Part shown: in pieces, positions 38,969 through 48,844 of the stretch | Layout of the letters: every line of letters starts with the position of its first letter | Position numbering within the stretch: position 1 is the first letter of the stretch | DNA from: Cereibacter azotoformans | GTDB taxonomy: Bacteria > Pseudomonadota > Alphaproteobacteria > Rhodobacterales > Rhodobacteraceae | Direction: 5' to 3' | NCBI GenBank assembly: GCA_017599285.1 | Contig: JAGFXX010000001.1 | Location: 124,001 to 188,000, forward strand | DNA: 64,000 bases | The notes under the pieces: generated by a model | The model's input: only the letters and a program-made list of their open reading frames with translations | Database searches by the model: none | What the model was told of the DNA's origin: nothing | Translations under genes and position numbers: made by a program

Positions 38969-39543
38969 GCCTCTCCCTCGGCGATCTGCTGCGCCTGGCG
39001 CGCTTCACCGTCACCAGCCCGCGAGAGGGCGCGCGCGCCCTCATGGCGATGGGCCTGCCGATGGAGGCGCGCTGGATCGCGCTGGTCCTGACGGCGGTCG
39101 GCGCGGCGCTCGTGACCTTCATCGGTCTCACGCTTCTGCCGCAGGACGTGCGGAACCTGATCGGAGACGACCTGCCGAGCCCGCTCTTCAGCGCGGGGCT
39201 TCAGGTCGGGCTGCTGGCGGTGTCGGCGGGGCTCATCTACCGGATCGGGGTCTGGCGCGGCGGCCGTGGCAGCTTTCCCGATGCGGTCCTGCTTGTGGCG
39301 TGGCTGCAGTTCATCCTGCTCTGCCTCGAGGTGATCCAGCTTGTGGCGCAGCTCATCCTGCCGCCCTTCGCGGATCTGCTCGGCGTGGTGGGGATCGTGC
39401 TCTTCTTCTGGCTCCTGACCCATTTCGTGGCCGAGCTGCATGGCTTCACATCCACCGTCGCCGTCCTTGGCGGCATCCTGCTCACGCTCTTCGGCATGGC
39501 CTTCGTGCTGGCCGCGATCCTGATGCCCTTCCTGGGCGGCTGA
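38965..39543 (+). CDS. YIP1-family membrane protein
   Basis: A 192-residue second YIP1-like protein. A short amphipathic N-terminal segment (LGDLLRLARFTVTSPREGARALMAM) precedes five TM helices. It overlaps the previous gene by four bases (ATGA) and ends eight bases before sufS. The pair is thus embedded between sufD and sufS, which suggests the two proteins are co-produced with the Fe-S machinery; no biochemical link can be read from the sequence. Confidence 0.77.
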   Translation: MSLSLGDLLRLARFTVTSPREGARALMAMGLPMEARWIALVLTAVGAALVTFIGLTLLPQDVRNLIGDDLPSPLFSAGLQVGLLAVSAGLIYRIGVWRGGRGSFPDAVLLVAWLQFILLCLEVIQLVAQLILPPFADLLGVVGIVLFFWLLTHFVAELHGFTSTVAVLGGILLTLFGMAFVLAAILMPFLGG

Positions 39544-39551
39544 GGTTTTCC

Positions 39552-40772
<1,221 letters not shown>

Positions 40773-40781
40773 AAGTCTGCC

Positions 40782-41717
40782 TCAGGCGGCCGCCACCAGC
40801 AGGAACAGAAGCGCGAGCAGCCCCATCCCGCGGCGATAGAGCGTCAGGCCCAGACGCAGCTCGGCGGCGCCAGGGTCGGGGTCACCGGCATTGAGCCAGG
40901 GCTCCGCCGACACCCGATCGCCATAGTTCCGCGGGCCCGAGAGCCGCACGCCCAGCGCACCCGCCATCGCGGCTTCGGGCCAGCCCGCGTTGGGCGAGCG
41001 GTGGGCGCGGGCGTCGCGCCGCATCGTGGCCAGCGCCGTCCGGGGGCTGCGGGAGACCAGCGCGAACAGCACCCCCGTCAGTCGCGCCGGGATCAGGTTC
41101 ACCCAGTCGTCCGTCCGCGCCGAGGCCCAGCCGAAGGCCTCGTGCCGCGGCGTGCGATGGCCGATCATGGAATCGAGCGTGTTGATGGCCTTGTAGGCCG
41201 CGATCCCCGGCAGGCCGAACAGCAGGCCCCAGAAGAGCGGCGCCACGATCCCGTCCGAGCTGTTCTCGGCCAGGCTTTCAAGCGCGGCCCGCGCCACGCC
41301 CGCCTCGTCGAGCTGCGCGGGATCGCGGCCCACGATCATCGAGACCGCCCGCCGGGCTTCGGGAAGGTTCCCCCGTTCCAGCGGGTCCGCCACGGCCTCC
41401 ACATGCTCGTGCATCGAGCGGAGGGCCACGAGGGGCCAGGCCAGGAGCCCGGTCAGAACCGCCCCCATGAGGCCACCCGGCAGGAGCGTCTGCACCAGCG
41501 CCGCAGGCAGGGCCGCAGCCAGCACCGTGACCCCGAGCGCCGCAACGCCCGCGCGCCGACGCTGAGGCTCGGTGCCGCGGTTCCACCGAGCATCGAGGGC
41601 CGTGATCAGCCGACCCATCCAGACGACCGGATGGCCGATCCGGGCGTGGATCCGGTCGGGCCAGCCGAGCGCCGTGTCCGTGGCCATCGCCACCAGCATC
41701 GCACCCGCATGGAACAT
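40782..41717 (-). CDS. cobD: Adenosylcobinamide-phosphate synthase
   Basis: A 311-residue membrane enzyme of the CobD/CbiB family that attaches aminopropanol phosphate to adenosylcobyric acid in vitamin B12 synthesis. Family features are GWPDRIHARIGHPVVWMGRLI, SENS-type ESLAENSSDGIVAPLFWG, and the loop YKAINTLDSMIGHRT with AFGWASARTDDWVNLIPARLTG. Several TM helices are present. No cobalamin riboswitch was recognised upstream. Other cob genes are not in the window. Confidence 0.93.
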   Translation of the reverse strand: MFHAGAMLVAMATDTALGWPDRIHARIGHPVVWMGRLITALDARWNRGTEPQRRRAGVAALGVTVLAAALPAALVQTLLPGGLMGAVLTGLLAWPLVALRSMHEHVEAVADPLERGNLPEARRAVSMIVGRDPAQLDEAGVARAALESLAENSSDGIVAPLFWGLLFGLPGIAAYKAINTLDSMIGHRTPRHEAFGWASARTDDWVNLIPARLTGVLFALVSRSPRTALATMRRDARAHRSPNAGWPEAAMAGALGVRLSGPRNYGDRVSAEPWLNAGDPDPGAAELRLGLTLYRRGMGLLALLFLLVAAA

Positions 41718-41923
41718 CGCCTGACCCTCGATTTCCCGGCGGCCAGAGGGGCCGTCCGGGCCTCGCCTTTCAGCGAAATCGGTCGCTTATGCAAGTGCCG
41801 ATCCATCCGTTCGACGGTCAGCCTGTCGGTTTGGGCAAGTCGCGTTTCGCGGCGCAAACAGGTAGAACGATTCCAGCAAAGCAACCGTCAGGTCGATTGT
41901 CTCTCGTGTCCCGGAGTATCCCG

Positions 41924-42142
41924 ATGCCGCAGTTCCATCATCGTGACAATGCCCGCCTTGTTCGCCACGGGCGCTGGGTTCTGGGTCTGTCGCAAGAGGA
42001 TTTTGCGGCACGCGTCGGTCTTGACGTGACGGATGTGCGGGCGCTGGAAGCCGGTCGCTCGGGTTCCAAGACCAACTCGGTCTCGGCCCTGGAGACGCTG
42101 CTCGCCGCGGGCTTGCAGGGCATGCCGGCCGGTCGCGGCTGA
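41924..42142 (+). CDS. Small XRE-like helix-turn-helix protein
   Basis: A 72-residue protein. Residues about 15-60 form a Xre-type HTH: GRWVLGLSQEDFAARVGLDV, then VRALEAGRSGSKTNSVSALETLLAAG. ATG 41924 has GGAG at 41912-41915, eight bases upstream. The DNA target is unknown. Upstream, CCTGTCGGTTTG and CAAACAGG (41829-41869) can pair imperfectly, perhaps forming a leader structure. It converges on the ABC exporter with a shared hairpin. Confidence 0.72.
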   Translation: MPQFHHRDNARLVRHGRWVLGLSQEDFAARVGLDVTDVRALEAGRSGSKTNSVSALETLLAAGLQGMPAGRG

Positions 42143-42164
42143 TCCCTCCCTCCTGTTTGTCCGC

Positions 42165-42186
42165 AAGCGCACCCTTGGGTGCGCTT
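42165..42186. terminator. Bidirectional terminator hairpin
   Basis: AAGCGCACCC and GGGTGCGCTT form a 10-bp stem with a 2-base loop. It serves the HTH gene on the plus strand and overlaps the last codon of the ABC exporter (stop TAA at 42187-42185) on the minus strand. The plus-strand continuation is ATCTGTATC, with no clear U-tract. Confidence 0.6.
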
Positions 42187-44041
42187 ATCTGTATCCGGCG
42201 GCCTGAAGTTCGAACAGTTCGGCGTAGCGCCCGGGCCGTGCCACCAGTTCGTCATGCGTGCCGCTGGCCTCGACCCGACCGTTCGCCAGCACGAGGATCC
42301 GGTCCGCCATCCGCACCGACGAGAAGCGGTGCGAGATCAGAACCGCCGTCCGTCCGGCCGACAGCTCCTTGAAGCGCTGGAAGACCTCGAACTCCGACCG
42401 TGCATCGAGCGCGGCCGTGGGTTCGTCGAGGATGAGCACCTCGGCATCGCGCATGTAGGCGCGGGCGATCGCGAACTTCTGCCACTCGCCGCCCGAGAGC
42501 TCGATCCCGTCGCGGAACCGCTTGCCGAGCATCTGGCCGTAGCCTTCCGGCATCCGTGCCACGATCCGGTCGGCGAGGCTGCGGCGCGCGGCTTCCTCGA
42601 TCCGCGCCGGCTCGTCTCGGTCCTCGATCCGGCCGACGGCGATGTTTTCGCCCGCGCTCAGGGAGTAGCGCACGAAGTCCTGGAAGATCACCCCCATCGC
42701 CCCGCGCAGCGCCACCGGATCGAAGCTGCGCAGATCCTGCCCGTCGAGCAGGATGCGCCCCTCGTCGGGATCGTAGAGCCGCGCCAGGAGTTTCACGAGC
42801 GTGGTCTTGCCGGCGCCATTTTCGCCCACGAGCGCGAGCGTCTCGCCGGCCCTCAGCTTGAAGGACAGGTCGCGCACGGCCCAGCTCTCGGCCCCCGGAT
42901 AGCGGAATCCCACGCCCTCGAAGCGGAAGCCCTCGCGGATGGGCCGGGGCAGGGCCCGCGGTTCGGCCGGGGGAAGGATCGTGGGCTTCTGGCGGAAGAA
43001 GCCGAAGAGATCCTCGAGGTAGAGCGCCTGGGAGGCGGTGGTCGAAAAGCCGGTGAGCAGCCCCTCGACAAGGCCGCGCAACCGGAGGAACGAGCCCGCA
43101 AGGAAGGTCAGGTCCCCGATCGACAGCCGCCCGGTGAGGGTGGCGCCGATCATCCAGAGATAGGCGAGGTAGTAGCCCGCCGTCCCCAGCGCGCTGAAGA
43201 GCGTGCCCCAGGCCGCGCGCGCCGAGGCGATGCGCCGCCGGGCGCGGTAGAAGCTCTCCGAGAGGGTGCGGTAACGCTCGATCAGGAAGGGGGCGAGGCC
43301 GAAGATCTTGATTTCCTTGGCTGTCTCCACGCCGGCGGCCGTGACGCGGATATAGTCCAGCTCGCGCCGCTCGGGCGTGCGGCGGAAATCGAGATTGTAG
43401 TTCTGCGCGTTGAAATGCGCCTCGCCCAGAAAGGCCGGGACCAGCGCCGCCACGAGGAGCAGGATGAGCCAGGGGTTGTAGAGCACGAGGCCCCCGGCCA
43501 GCGAGGCCACCGTCACCCCGTCCTGCATCAGCGTGAGGATCTGGCCGGTCAGCGTCATGCGCCCGCCGGACTGGCGCCGGGCCCGCTCGAGCCGGTCCTG
43601 GAACCCCGCATCCTCGAAGGCGGCAAGGTCGAGGCTGGCCGCATGATCCATCAGCCGCACCGACGAGGCCATCGTCAGCCGCTCGGTCAGCAGCGTGTCG
43701 ATGAGCCCCCCGAGCCGACCGAGCAGGTCCGAGAGGATCGCGAGCAGGAACTCCGCCCCAAGGAGGAGGACGAGCGTGCCGGTGCTGTCCGTGCCGATCC
43801 AGCCCAGCGGTCCCGTCTCGGGCGCAGGTGTCGCGGCAAGGCGCACCACCTCGTCGATGATGAGCTTGCCGAACCAAAGGGCCGTCACCGGGATCAGCGC
43901 CCGCACCAGCCGGACGAGCAGGCTCAGGACCAGCAGTCCGGGGCTGGCCTGCCAGACCATCCGCAGGAAGGGCGGCACGTTGCGCAGCGCGGCCCAGCGG
44001 GCGCGGAAGCCGGGAAGGTCGGGGGCGGGATCGGATCTCAT
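42185..44041 (-). CDS. ABC exporter, fused permease-ATPase
   Basis: A 618-residue half-transporter. Residues about 1-340 hold six TM helices of the ABC-exporter type; residues 370-618 hold the ATPase with Walker A GENGAGKTT, Q-loop VIFQDFVRYSLSAGENIAVG, signature LSGGEWQKFAIARAYM, Walker B VLILDEPTAALD and H-loop LISHRFS. It works as a dimer, pumping an unknown substrate out of the cytosol. It stands alone between two convergent/divergent neighbours. Confidence 0.92.
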   Translation of the reverse strand: MRSDPAPDLPGFRARWAALRNVPPFLRMVWQASPGLLVLSLLVRLVRALIPVTALWFGKLIIDEVVRLAATPAPETGPLGWIGTDSTGTLVLLLGAEFLLAILSDLLGRLGGLIDTLLTERLTMASSVRLMDHAASLDLAAFEDAGFQDRLERARRQSGGRMTLTGQILTLMQDGVTVASLAGGLVLYNPWLILLLVAALVPAFLGEAHFNAQNYNLDFRRTPERRELDYIRVTAAGVETAKEIKIFGLAPFLIERYRTLSESFYRARRRIASARAAWGTLFSALGTAGYYLAYLWMIGATLTGRLSIGDLTFLAGSFLRLRGLVEGLLTGFSTTASQALYLEDLFGFFRQKPTILPPAEPRALPRPIREGFRFEGVGFRYPGAESWAVRDLSFKLRAGETLALVGENGAGKTTLVKLLARLYDPDEGRILLDGQDLRSFDPVALRGAMGVIFQDFVRYSLSAGENIAVGRIEDRDEPARIEEAARRSLADRIVARMPEGYGQMLGKRFRDGIELSGGEWQKFAIARAYMRDAEVLILDEPTAALDARSEFEVFQRFKELSAGRTAVLISHRFSSVRMADRILVLANGRVEASGTHDELVARPGRYAELFELQAAGYR

Positions 44042-44186
44042 CGGCGGACCTTTGGCCGCTTCGGCGGCAGAGTCAAACCGCCCCGCGCCGTCGCGGCCGG
44101 GGCCCGCGTGCCGGCGGCTGCGGCCCTACGCCGCAAGTGACCGGGTCGCCTTTCGCCCCCGGTGGCGGGGGGCCTAGAAGGCGGCC

Positions 44187-45503
44187 ATGACTCACGTCCC
44201 CACCCAGATCTCTCCGGCCGATGCCGGGGCGGGCCGCCAGCCGTGGCCCGAGCGGCTCGGCCGGTGGCTGCGCGACCATCAGCGGCTGGTGGGGCGTCTG
44301 CAATGGGGGATGGTGGCCCTTTATCTGCCGCTGGTGTTCCTGCCGCCGTTCCTGCCCGACACGGGGCAGGGGGCGCAGGTCGGCGCGACCTTCACCCTGT
44401 TTGCCCGGATCCTGCTCTGGGGGATCTGGCTTCCCGGAGTGCTGGTGTCCGTCCTTGTCCTGGGCCGGCTCTGGTGCGGGCTTCTCTGTCCCGAGGGCGC
44501 TCTGACGGCGGCCGCCTCGCGCCATGGGCGTGGTCACGCGATCCCACGGTGGATGAAATGGCCGGGCTGGCCGTTTGTGCTCTTCGCTGCGGTGACGGTC
44601 TACGGGCAGATGATCTCGATCTACGACAACCCGCGGTCGGTGGCGCTGATCTTCGGCTTGACGACGGGCTCGGCCCTGCTGGTGGGCTGGCTCTACGGCA
44701 AGGAAAAGCGGGTCTGGTGCCGCTTTCTCTGCCCGATGAACGGGCTCTTCGCCATGCTCGCCAAACTGGCGCCCATGCACTACCGCGTGGATGCCCGCGC
44801 GTGGGACGCCTGCAGCCCGGCGCGCGCGCGCGCCATGCGCTTCAACTGCGAGCCGATGGTGCCCGTCCGCACGATGGAGAGCGCCTCTCCCTGCCACATG
44901 TGCGGCCGCTGCGCGGGCTTTCGCGACGCGGTGCGCCTCGAACTGCGTGGATGGGGCGCGGAGGTGACGAGAACGCCCGGTTCGCCCGCCGAGAGCCTGC
45001 TTGTGATCGCCGGCCTGATCGGTCTGGGCTCGGCCGTCTTCTGGTGGCCGCACGCGCCCTGGCTCGGCGCCCTGACGGAGACCCTGGCGATCGAGCGGCC
45101 GGCGCCCTGGTTCCTCTTCGCCGCCGCGGACTCCGGCATGACGATGGGCGAGGGGGTGGCGCGTCTCCTGACGCTGGCGGTCCTTGCGATCACCCTGTCG
45201 GCGGTCGTGGCCCTGCCCCTTGCGGTGGCGGATCGCGGCAAGGGCCGCTTTCACCGCCTCGCCCTGACGCTCCTGCCGCTCGCGGCCGGGGGCCTCATCG
45301 CAGGGTTTGCGCGGAGCGCCTGGGCCTTCCTGCCTCCCCACGCTGCGCCGTTCGACGCGCGGCTGGTCTGGAGCGGCCTTCTTCTCGCCTCGGCCGTCTG
45401 GTCCTTGGGCCTGGCCCGGCGCCTTTCGGGCGGCGCCATGCGCGCCATCGGCGCGGCGCTGGTGATTCCCGTCGCCGGATGGCTGCTGGTGATCTGGTCA
45501 TGA
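44187..45503 (+). CDS. Membrane polyferredoxin (NapH/YccM-like)
   Basis: A 438-residue protein with about ten hydrophobic helices and ferredoxin-like cysteine motifs: WCGLLCPEGAL, WCRFLCPMNGL and PCHMCGRCAGF (the CxxxCP type of NapH, NosR and FtrD). Such proteins carry electrons across the cytoplasmic membrane. Neither nap, nos nor ferrous-uptake genes are adjacent, so the partner is unknown. The ATG at 44187 follows GAAGGCGG. It is divergent from the ABC exporter. Confidence 0.82.
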   Translation: MTHVPTQISPADAGAGRQPWPERLGRWLRDHQRLVGRLQWGMVALYLPLVFLPPFLPDTGQGAQVGATFTLFARILLWGIWLPGVLVSVLVLGRLWCGLLCPEGALTAAASRHGRGHAIPRWMKWPGWPFVLFAAVTVYGQMISIYDNPRSVALIFGLTTGSALLVGWLYGKEKRVWCRFLCPMNGLFAMLAKLAPMHYRVDARAWDACSPARARAMRFNCEPMVPVRTMESASPCHMCGRCAGFRDAVRLELRGWGAEVTRTPGSPAESLLVIAGLIGLGSAVFWWPHAPWLGALTETLAIERPAPWFLFAAADSGMTMGEGVARLLTLAVLAITLSAVVALPLAVADRGKGRFHRLALTLLPLAAGGLIAGFARSAWAFLPPHAAPFDARLVWSGLLLASAVWSLGLARRLSGGAMRAIGAALVIPVAGWLLVIWS

Positions 45504-45748
45504 CCCGCTTGTCCGATTGGCGGAAACAATCGCCGCAGGTGCAGGGTGCGAACAGGTGCCGCAGGTTCGGCACGTCCGGTCTTTATCCCTCCGCAGCGCA
45601 ACAATGTCCGCTTTGCCGAGGCCCTGCCCCCATGAGGATGCCGGCCGCCAAGGAGTTGGGCACAAGTTGGCTGTATGGTCAAAGAGCCGCGTCATTTTGT
45701 CGCTTGCCATGCCGCCCCGGTCCTCGGGTAAGGTGCATGGGGATGGCA

Positions 45749-45768
45749 GTTTTTAATTTAAATTTGAA
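45749..45768. promoter_or_regulatory. AT-rich block upstream of winged-helix gene
   Basis: GTTTTTAATTTAAATTTGAA is exceptional in this GC-rich window and includes the perfect palindrome AATTTAAATT (45755-45764). It lies 20-40 bp upstream of the winged-helix gene and may be its promoter or an operator. Confidence 0.4.
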
Positions 45769-45787
45769 TGGGCTTAGGGGGTAAACG

Positions 45788-46132
45788 GTGGATGGAAGCA
45801 AAATGGATGAACGCATGACCGCCTCGCGACGGTTTCATAGCGTTGCCCAACTCCGGGAGCTTCTACTTGGACTGGAACATGATCTGGGCATATCCGATCT
45901 GTCGCGCAATGAGCTGGACGTGCTCTATGCGGTGAAGCTCCTCGGGGAATCAGAGGATTCAATCGTCCGTTCGGATGCGATCCGGCGCCATTCCCTTTGC
46001 AGCGCCATCGCCACGCCGACCTTCCACCGCGCCCTCCGTTCGCTGGTGGAGAAGGGCTTCGTCGATCACGCGCCCATGACCAAGGCGCGGGCCTACAAGC
46101 TGGGCAGCCGCGCCGCGCAGATCGCCCACTGA
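45788..46132 (+). CDS. Winged-helix (MarR-like) transcriptional regulator
   Basis: A 114-residue protein with a single winged helix (about 45-110): LSRNELDVLYAVKLLGES, SLCSAIATPTFHRALRSLVEKGFVDHAPMTKARAYKLG. The fold resembles small MarR-type regulators, but the family is not certain. GTG 45788 has AGGGGG at 45775-45780; ATG 45803 (MDERMTAS) and ATG 45815 are alternatives. The gap upstream (45504-45787) contains no gene that could be supported. Confidence 0.65.
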   Translation: MDGSKMDERMTASRRFHSVAQLRELLLGLEHDLGISDLSRNELDVLYAVKLLGESEDSIVRSDAIRRHSLCSAIATPTFHRALRSLVEKGFVDHAPMTKARAYKLGSRAAQIAH

Positions 46133-46207
46133 GGCCGGCGGTCACGGTCAAGAGGAAGTGCGCGGTGGCGGGTTTTCCCCGCACCGCGAACCGCCTATCA
46201 GAGACCC

Positions 46208-48706
46208 ATGACCATTGTCCTGCTCGTCACCGCCCTGGCGGCCCTGTTCATCGTGATCGCCGCCTGCGAGCCCGTCGCCGCGCGGCTCAGGCTGCCCTAT
46301 ACGGTGGTGCTGGCCGTGGTCGGAGCGGCGCTCGGCACGCTCGCGCTCTGGCTCCAGCGCAGCGGCGTGGCGGCCACCTTCCCGCCCGAGGTGGCCGAGT
46401 TGCTCTCGCTGCCGATCCGCTCGAGCGTCTTCCTCTTCATGTTCCTGCCGACGTTGCTGTTCCAGGTCTCGCTGAGCCTGAACATCCGGCGGATGATCGA
46501 CGACTGGGTGCCGATCCTCGTGATGGCCGTGGTGGCGGTGCTGGTCTCGACGCTGGCCATCGGCTTTGCGCTGCAGCCCTTCAGCTCGATGTCGCTGGCC
46601 GCCTGCCTGTTGCTCGGCGCCATCGTCTCGACCACCGATCCTTCCGCGGTCGTCTCGATCTTTCGCTCGATCGCCGCCCCGCAGCGGCTGACGCGGATCG
46701 TCGAGGGCGAGAGCCTGCTGAACGACGCCGCGGCCATCGCGCTCTTCGGCTTTTTCCTGACCTTCGTCATGGCCGGCGTGCCCGATCCGACGCTGCGCGA
46801 CGCGGTCGTCCAGTTTCCGCTGCTGATCGTCGGAGGGGTCGCGCTCGGCTATGGCATGGCCCGCGTCGCCCTGTCGCTGATGACGCGCATGGCGTCCTAC
46901 CCCACGGCGCAACTCTCGCTCAGCCTCGCGCTGCCCTACCTCACCTATGTCCTGGCCGAGCAGGGGCTTCAGGTCTCGGGCGTGATCGCGGTGGTGACGG
47001 CGGGGATCGCCATGAACCTCGCAGGCCCCGGACGCCTCAGCCCCGCCACCTGGAAGCTTCTCAGCGACACATGGGAGATGCTCTCGCACTGGGCGGGCTC
47101 CCTCATCTTCATCGTGGCGGCGCTGCTCATCCCGCGGCTGATCGGGCGCGCGACGGAATGGGATCTCGTGCTGATCGGGGTGGTTGCGCTGGCGGCGATC
47201 GTGGCGCGGGCGGTGATGCTGTCGGGGCTGCTGCCGCTTCTGACCCGGCTCAACCTCTCGCCCAAGGTCGAGCGGCCCTACCGCGTGGCGATCCTCTGGG
47301 GCGGGCTGCGGGGCGCCGTGACGCTGGCGCTGGCGCTGGCGGTGACCGAGAACCCGATGGTGCCGCCGCATGTGAAGCGCGAGGTGGGCATCCTCGCCAC
47401 CGGATTTGTCCTGTTCACGCTGATGGCGCAGGGCACCACGCTCCGGTGGGTGATCCGGCGGCTCGGCCTCGCGCGGCTGACTCCGCTCGATCTGGCGCTT
47501 TCGAACCAGGTGATCGCCGTCGCGCTGCAGAACGTCCGCGAGGAAGTGGCCGCGACCGTGCGTGAGCGCGAGCTTGACCCCCAGATCGTGCGCGCCGAGG
47601 CCAAGAGCTTCGGCCAGAGGCTGACCCGCGCGGTGGAGCTGGCCGATGACAGCGCCGACGACATCCCGGACCGCGACCGGATCACGCTGGGGCTCCTGGC
47701 GCTGGCGGGGCGCGAGCGGGATGCGATCCTGGCCTCCTTCCGCCAGCAGATCATCCCGCCCCGCCTCGCCGAGGCGATGCTGGTCGATGTGGACCGCCTG
47801 ATCGAACGGACGCGCCTTCAGGGCCGCGACGGCTACCGCTCGGCCGGCCGGCTCGCGCTCGGCTACGGGCGGCGGCATCGGGTGGCGGTCTGGGCCCACA
47901 ACCGGCTGAAGATCTCGCGCTGGCTGAGCCAGCTCACCTCGGACCGGTTCGAGATGCTGCTGACCCAGCGGCTGATCCTCGGTGACCTGCACAAGCTGAT
48001 CGACGGCAAGATCCGCCGCATCCACGGCCGTCGGGTGGCCGAGATCCTGCATGAGATGCTCAAGCGCCGCGAGGATGAGACCGAGCAGGCGCTCGAAGCG
48101 CTGCGCCTGCAATATCCGGGCTATTCCGGCGAGATGGTGCGCAGCTTCATCCGCCGGACCGCGCTGCAGCTGGAACTGCGCGAATACGAGACGCTGCGCG
48201 ATGACGGCCTCATCGGGCAGGAGCTGTTCATGACGCTGCGCCAGCGCATCCAGATCGCGCGCGGCAAGAAGGAGCGGCGGCCGCGGCTCGATTTCGCGCT
48301 GCAGAAATCCGAGCTGGTGCGCCAGTTCCCGCTCTTTGCCGAGATGGAAGAGGATCAGCTGCGCGTGCTCGAGCGGCTGCTGCAGACGGTCTATGTCCGG
48401 CCGGGGGATGTGCTCCTGCGCCGCGGCGACGTGCCGCGCAAGGTCTTCTTCATCGCCTCCGGCGCCGTGGAATCCGATGTGGCGGGGCAGAAGGTGCGCC
48501 TCGGGCGCGGCGAGATGTTCGGCCAGCTCGCGATCCTGACCCGCAAGGCCCGCCGCGCCCAGGTGACCGCGATCAGCCACGGCACGCTCCTGAGCCTCGA
48601 CGAGACCCGTTTTCTGGAACTCCTGCGCCGCAACAAGGCGCTGCAGCAGGCCGCGGTGGACAGCGCCGCGCGCCGCAACGTGACCATCGACCTCAGCGCG
48701 ACCTGA
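46208..48706 (+). CDS. CPA1-type Na+/H+ antiporter with C-terminal cNMP-like domain
   Basis: An 832-residue protein. Residues about 1-410 are a CPA1 (NhaP-type) antiporter with about 12 TM helices and the ion-site motif TTDPSAVVSIFRSI; a later GLRGAVTLALALAV supports CPA1. A long cytoplasmic linker follows (about 430-690), then a cNMP-binding-like domain (about 695-832). Within it GEMFGQLAILTRKARRAQV is close to the phosphate-binding cassette, but the usual Glu is Gln (FGQL) and the R-S/T-A run is R-R-A-Q. Nucleotide binding is therefore doubtful. It should exchange Na+ or K+ for H+. Confidence 0.88.
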   Translation: MTIVLLVTALAALFIVIAACEPVAARLRLPYTVVLAVVGAALGTLALWLQRSGVAATFPPEVAELLSLPIRSSVFLFMFLPTLLFQVSLSLNIRRMIDDWVPILVMAVVAVLVSTLAIGFALQPFSSMSLAACLLLGAIVSTTDPSAVVSIFRSIAAPQRLTRIVEGESLLNDAAAIALFGFFLTFVMAGVPDPTLRDAVVQFPLLIVGGVALGYGMARVALSLMTRMASYPTAQLSLSLALPYLTYVLAEQGLQVSGVIAVVTAGIAMNLAGPGRLSPATWKLLSDTWEMLSHWAGSLIFIVAALLIPRLIGRATEWDLVLIGVVALAAIVARAVMLSGLLPLLTRLNLSPKVERPYRVAILWGGLRGAVTLALALAVTENPMVPPHVKREVGILATGFVLFTLMAQGTTLRWVIRRLGLARLTPLDLALSNQVIAVALQNVREEVAATVRERELDPQIVRAEAKSFGQRLTRAVELADDSADDIPDRDRITLGLLALAGRERDAILASFRQQIIPPRLAEAMLVDVDRLIERTRLQGRDGYRSAGRLALGYGRRHRVAVWAHNRLKISRWLSQLTSDRFEMLLTQRLILGDLHKLIDGKIRRIHGRRVAEILHEMLKRREDETEQALEALRLQYPGYSGEMVRSFIRRTALQLELREYETLRDDGLIGQELFMTLRQRIQIARGKKERRPRLDFALQKSELVRQFPLFAEMEEDQLRVLERLLQTVYVRPGDVLLRRGDVPRKVFFIASGAVESDVAGQKVRLGRGEMFGQLAILTRKARRAQVTAISHGTLLSLDETRFLELLRRNKALQQAAVDSAARRNVTIDLSAT

Positions 48707-48727
48707 CGCCGGTCGCGCCGGCGCAGC

Positions 48728-48749
48728 CTGAAAGGAGTGCGCCTTTCAG
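48728..48749 (+). terminator. Hairpin after antiporter gene
   Basis: CTGAAAGG and CCTTTCAG pair over eight bases with a 6-base loop, 22 bp after the antiporter stop. It precedes the repeated 3' hairpin element of metG on the other strand. No U-tract follows on the plus strand. Confidence 0.45.
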
Positions 48750-48812
48750 TCTGGCTCAAATATCCTCGGGGGGAGTCCGGCCGCAGGCCGGGCGGGGGGC
48801 AGACAGCCCCCC
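48744..48812 (-). repeat. Repeated 3' hairpin element, copy 3 (after metG)
   Basis: On the minus strand GGGGGGC-TGTCT-GCCCCCC (48812-48794) is followed by a second hairpin CCGGCC-TGC-GGCCGG, then ACTCCCCCCGAGGATATTT and CCAGACTGAAA. It begins 33 bases after the metG stop. Compared with copies 1 and 2 it carries an inserted small hairpin between the main stem and GATATTT. Confidence 0.72.
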
Positions 48813-48844
48813 TCTTCGCGTCCCAGACGACGGGTGCCCGCGTC

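Noticed and set aside
41718-41923. Cobalamin riboswitch upstream of cobD
   Set aside because: No B12-box or conserved core was found on the minus strand; only an imperfect stem-loop is visible.
45504-45787. Small genes in the gap between the polyferredoxin and the winged-helix gene
   Set aside because: Short open frames exist on both strands but none has a ribosome site, domain or GC-rich third positions.
46148-48580. 810-codon minus-strand open frame opposite the antiporter
   Set aside because: A shadow of the antiporter gene with low-complexity His/Arg/Gln translation.
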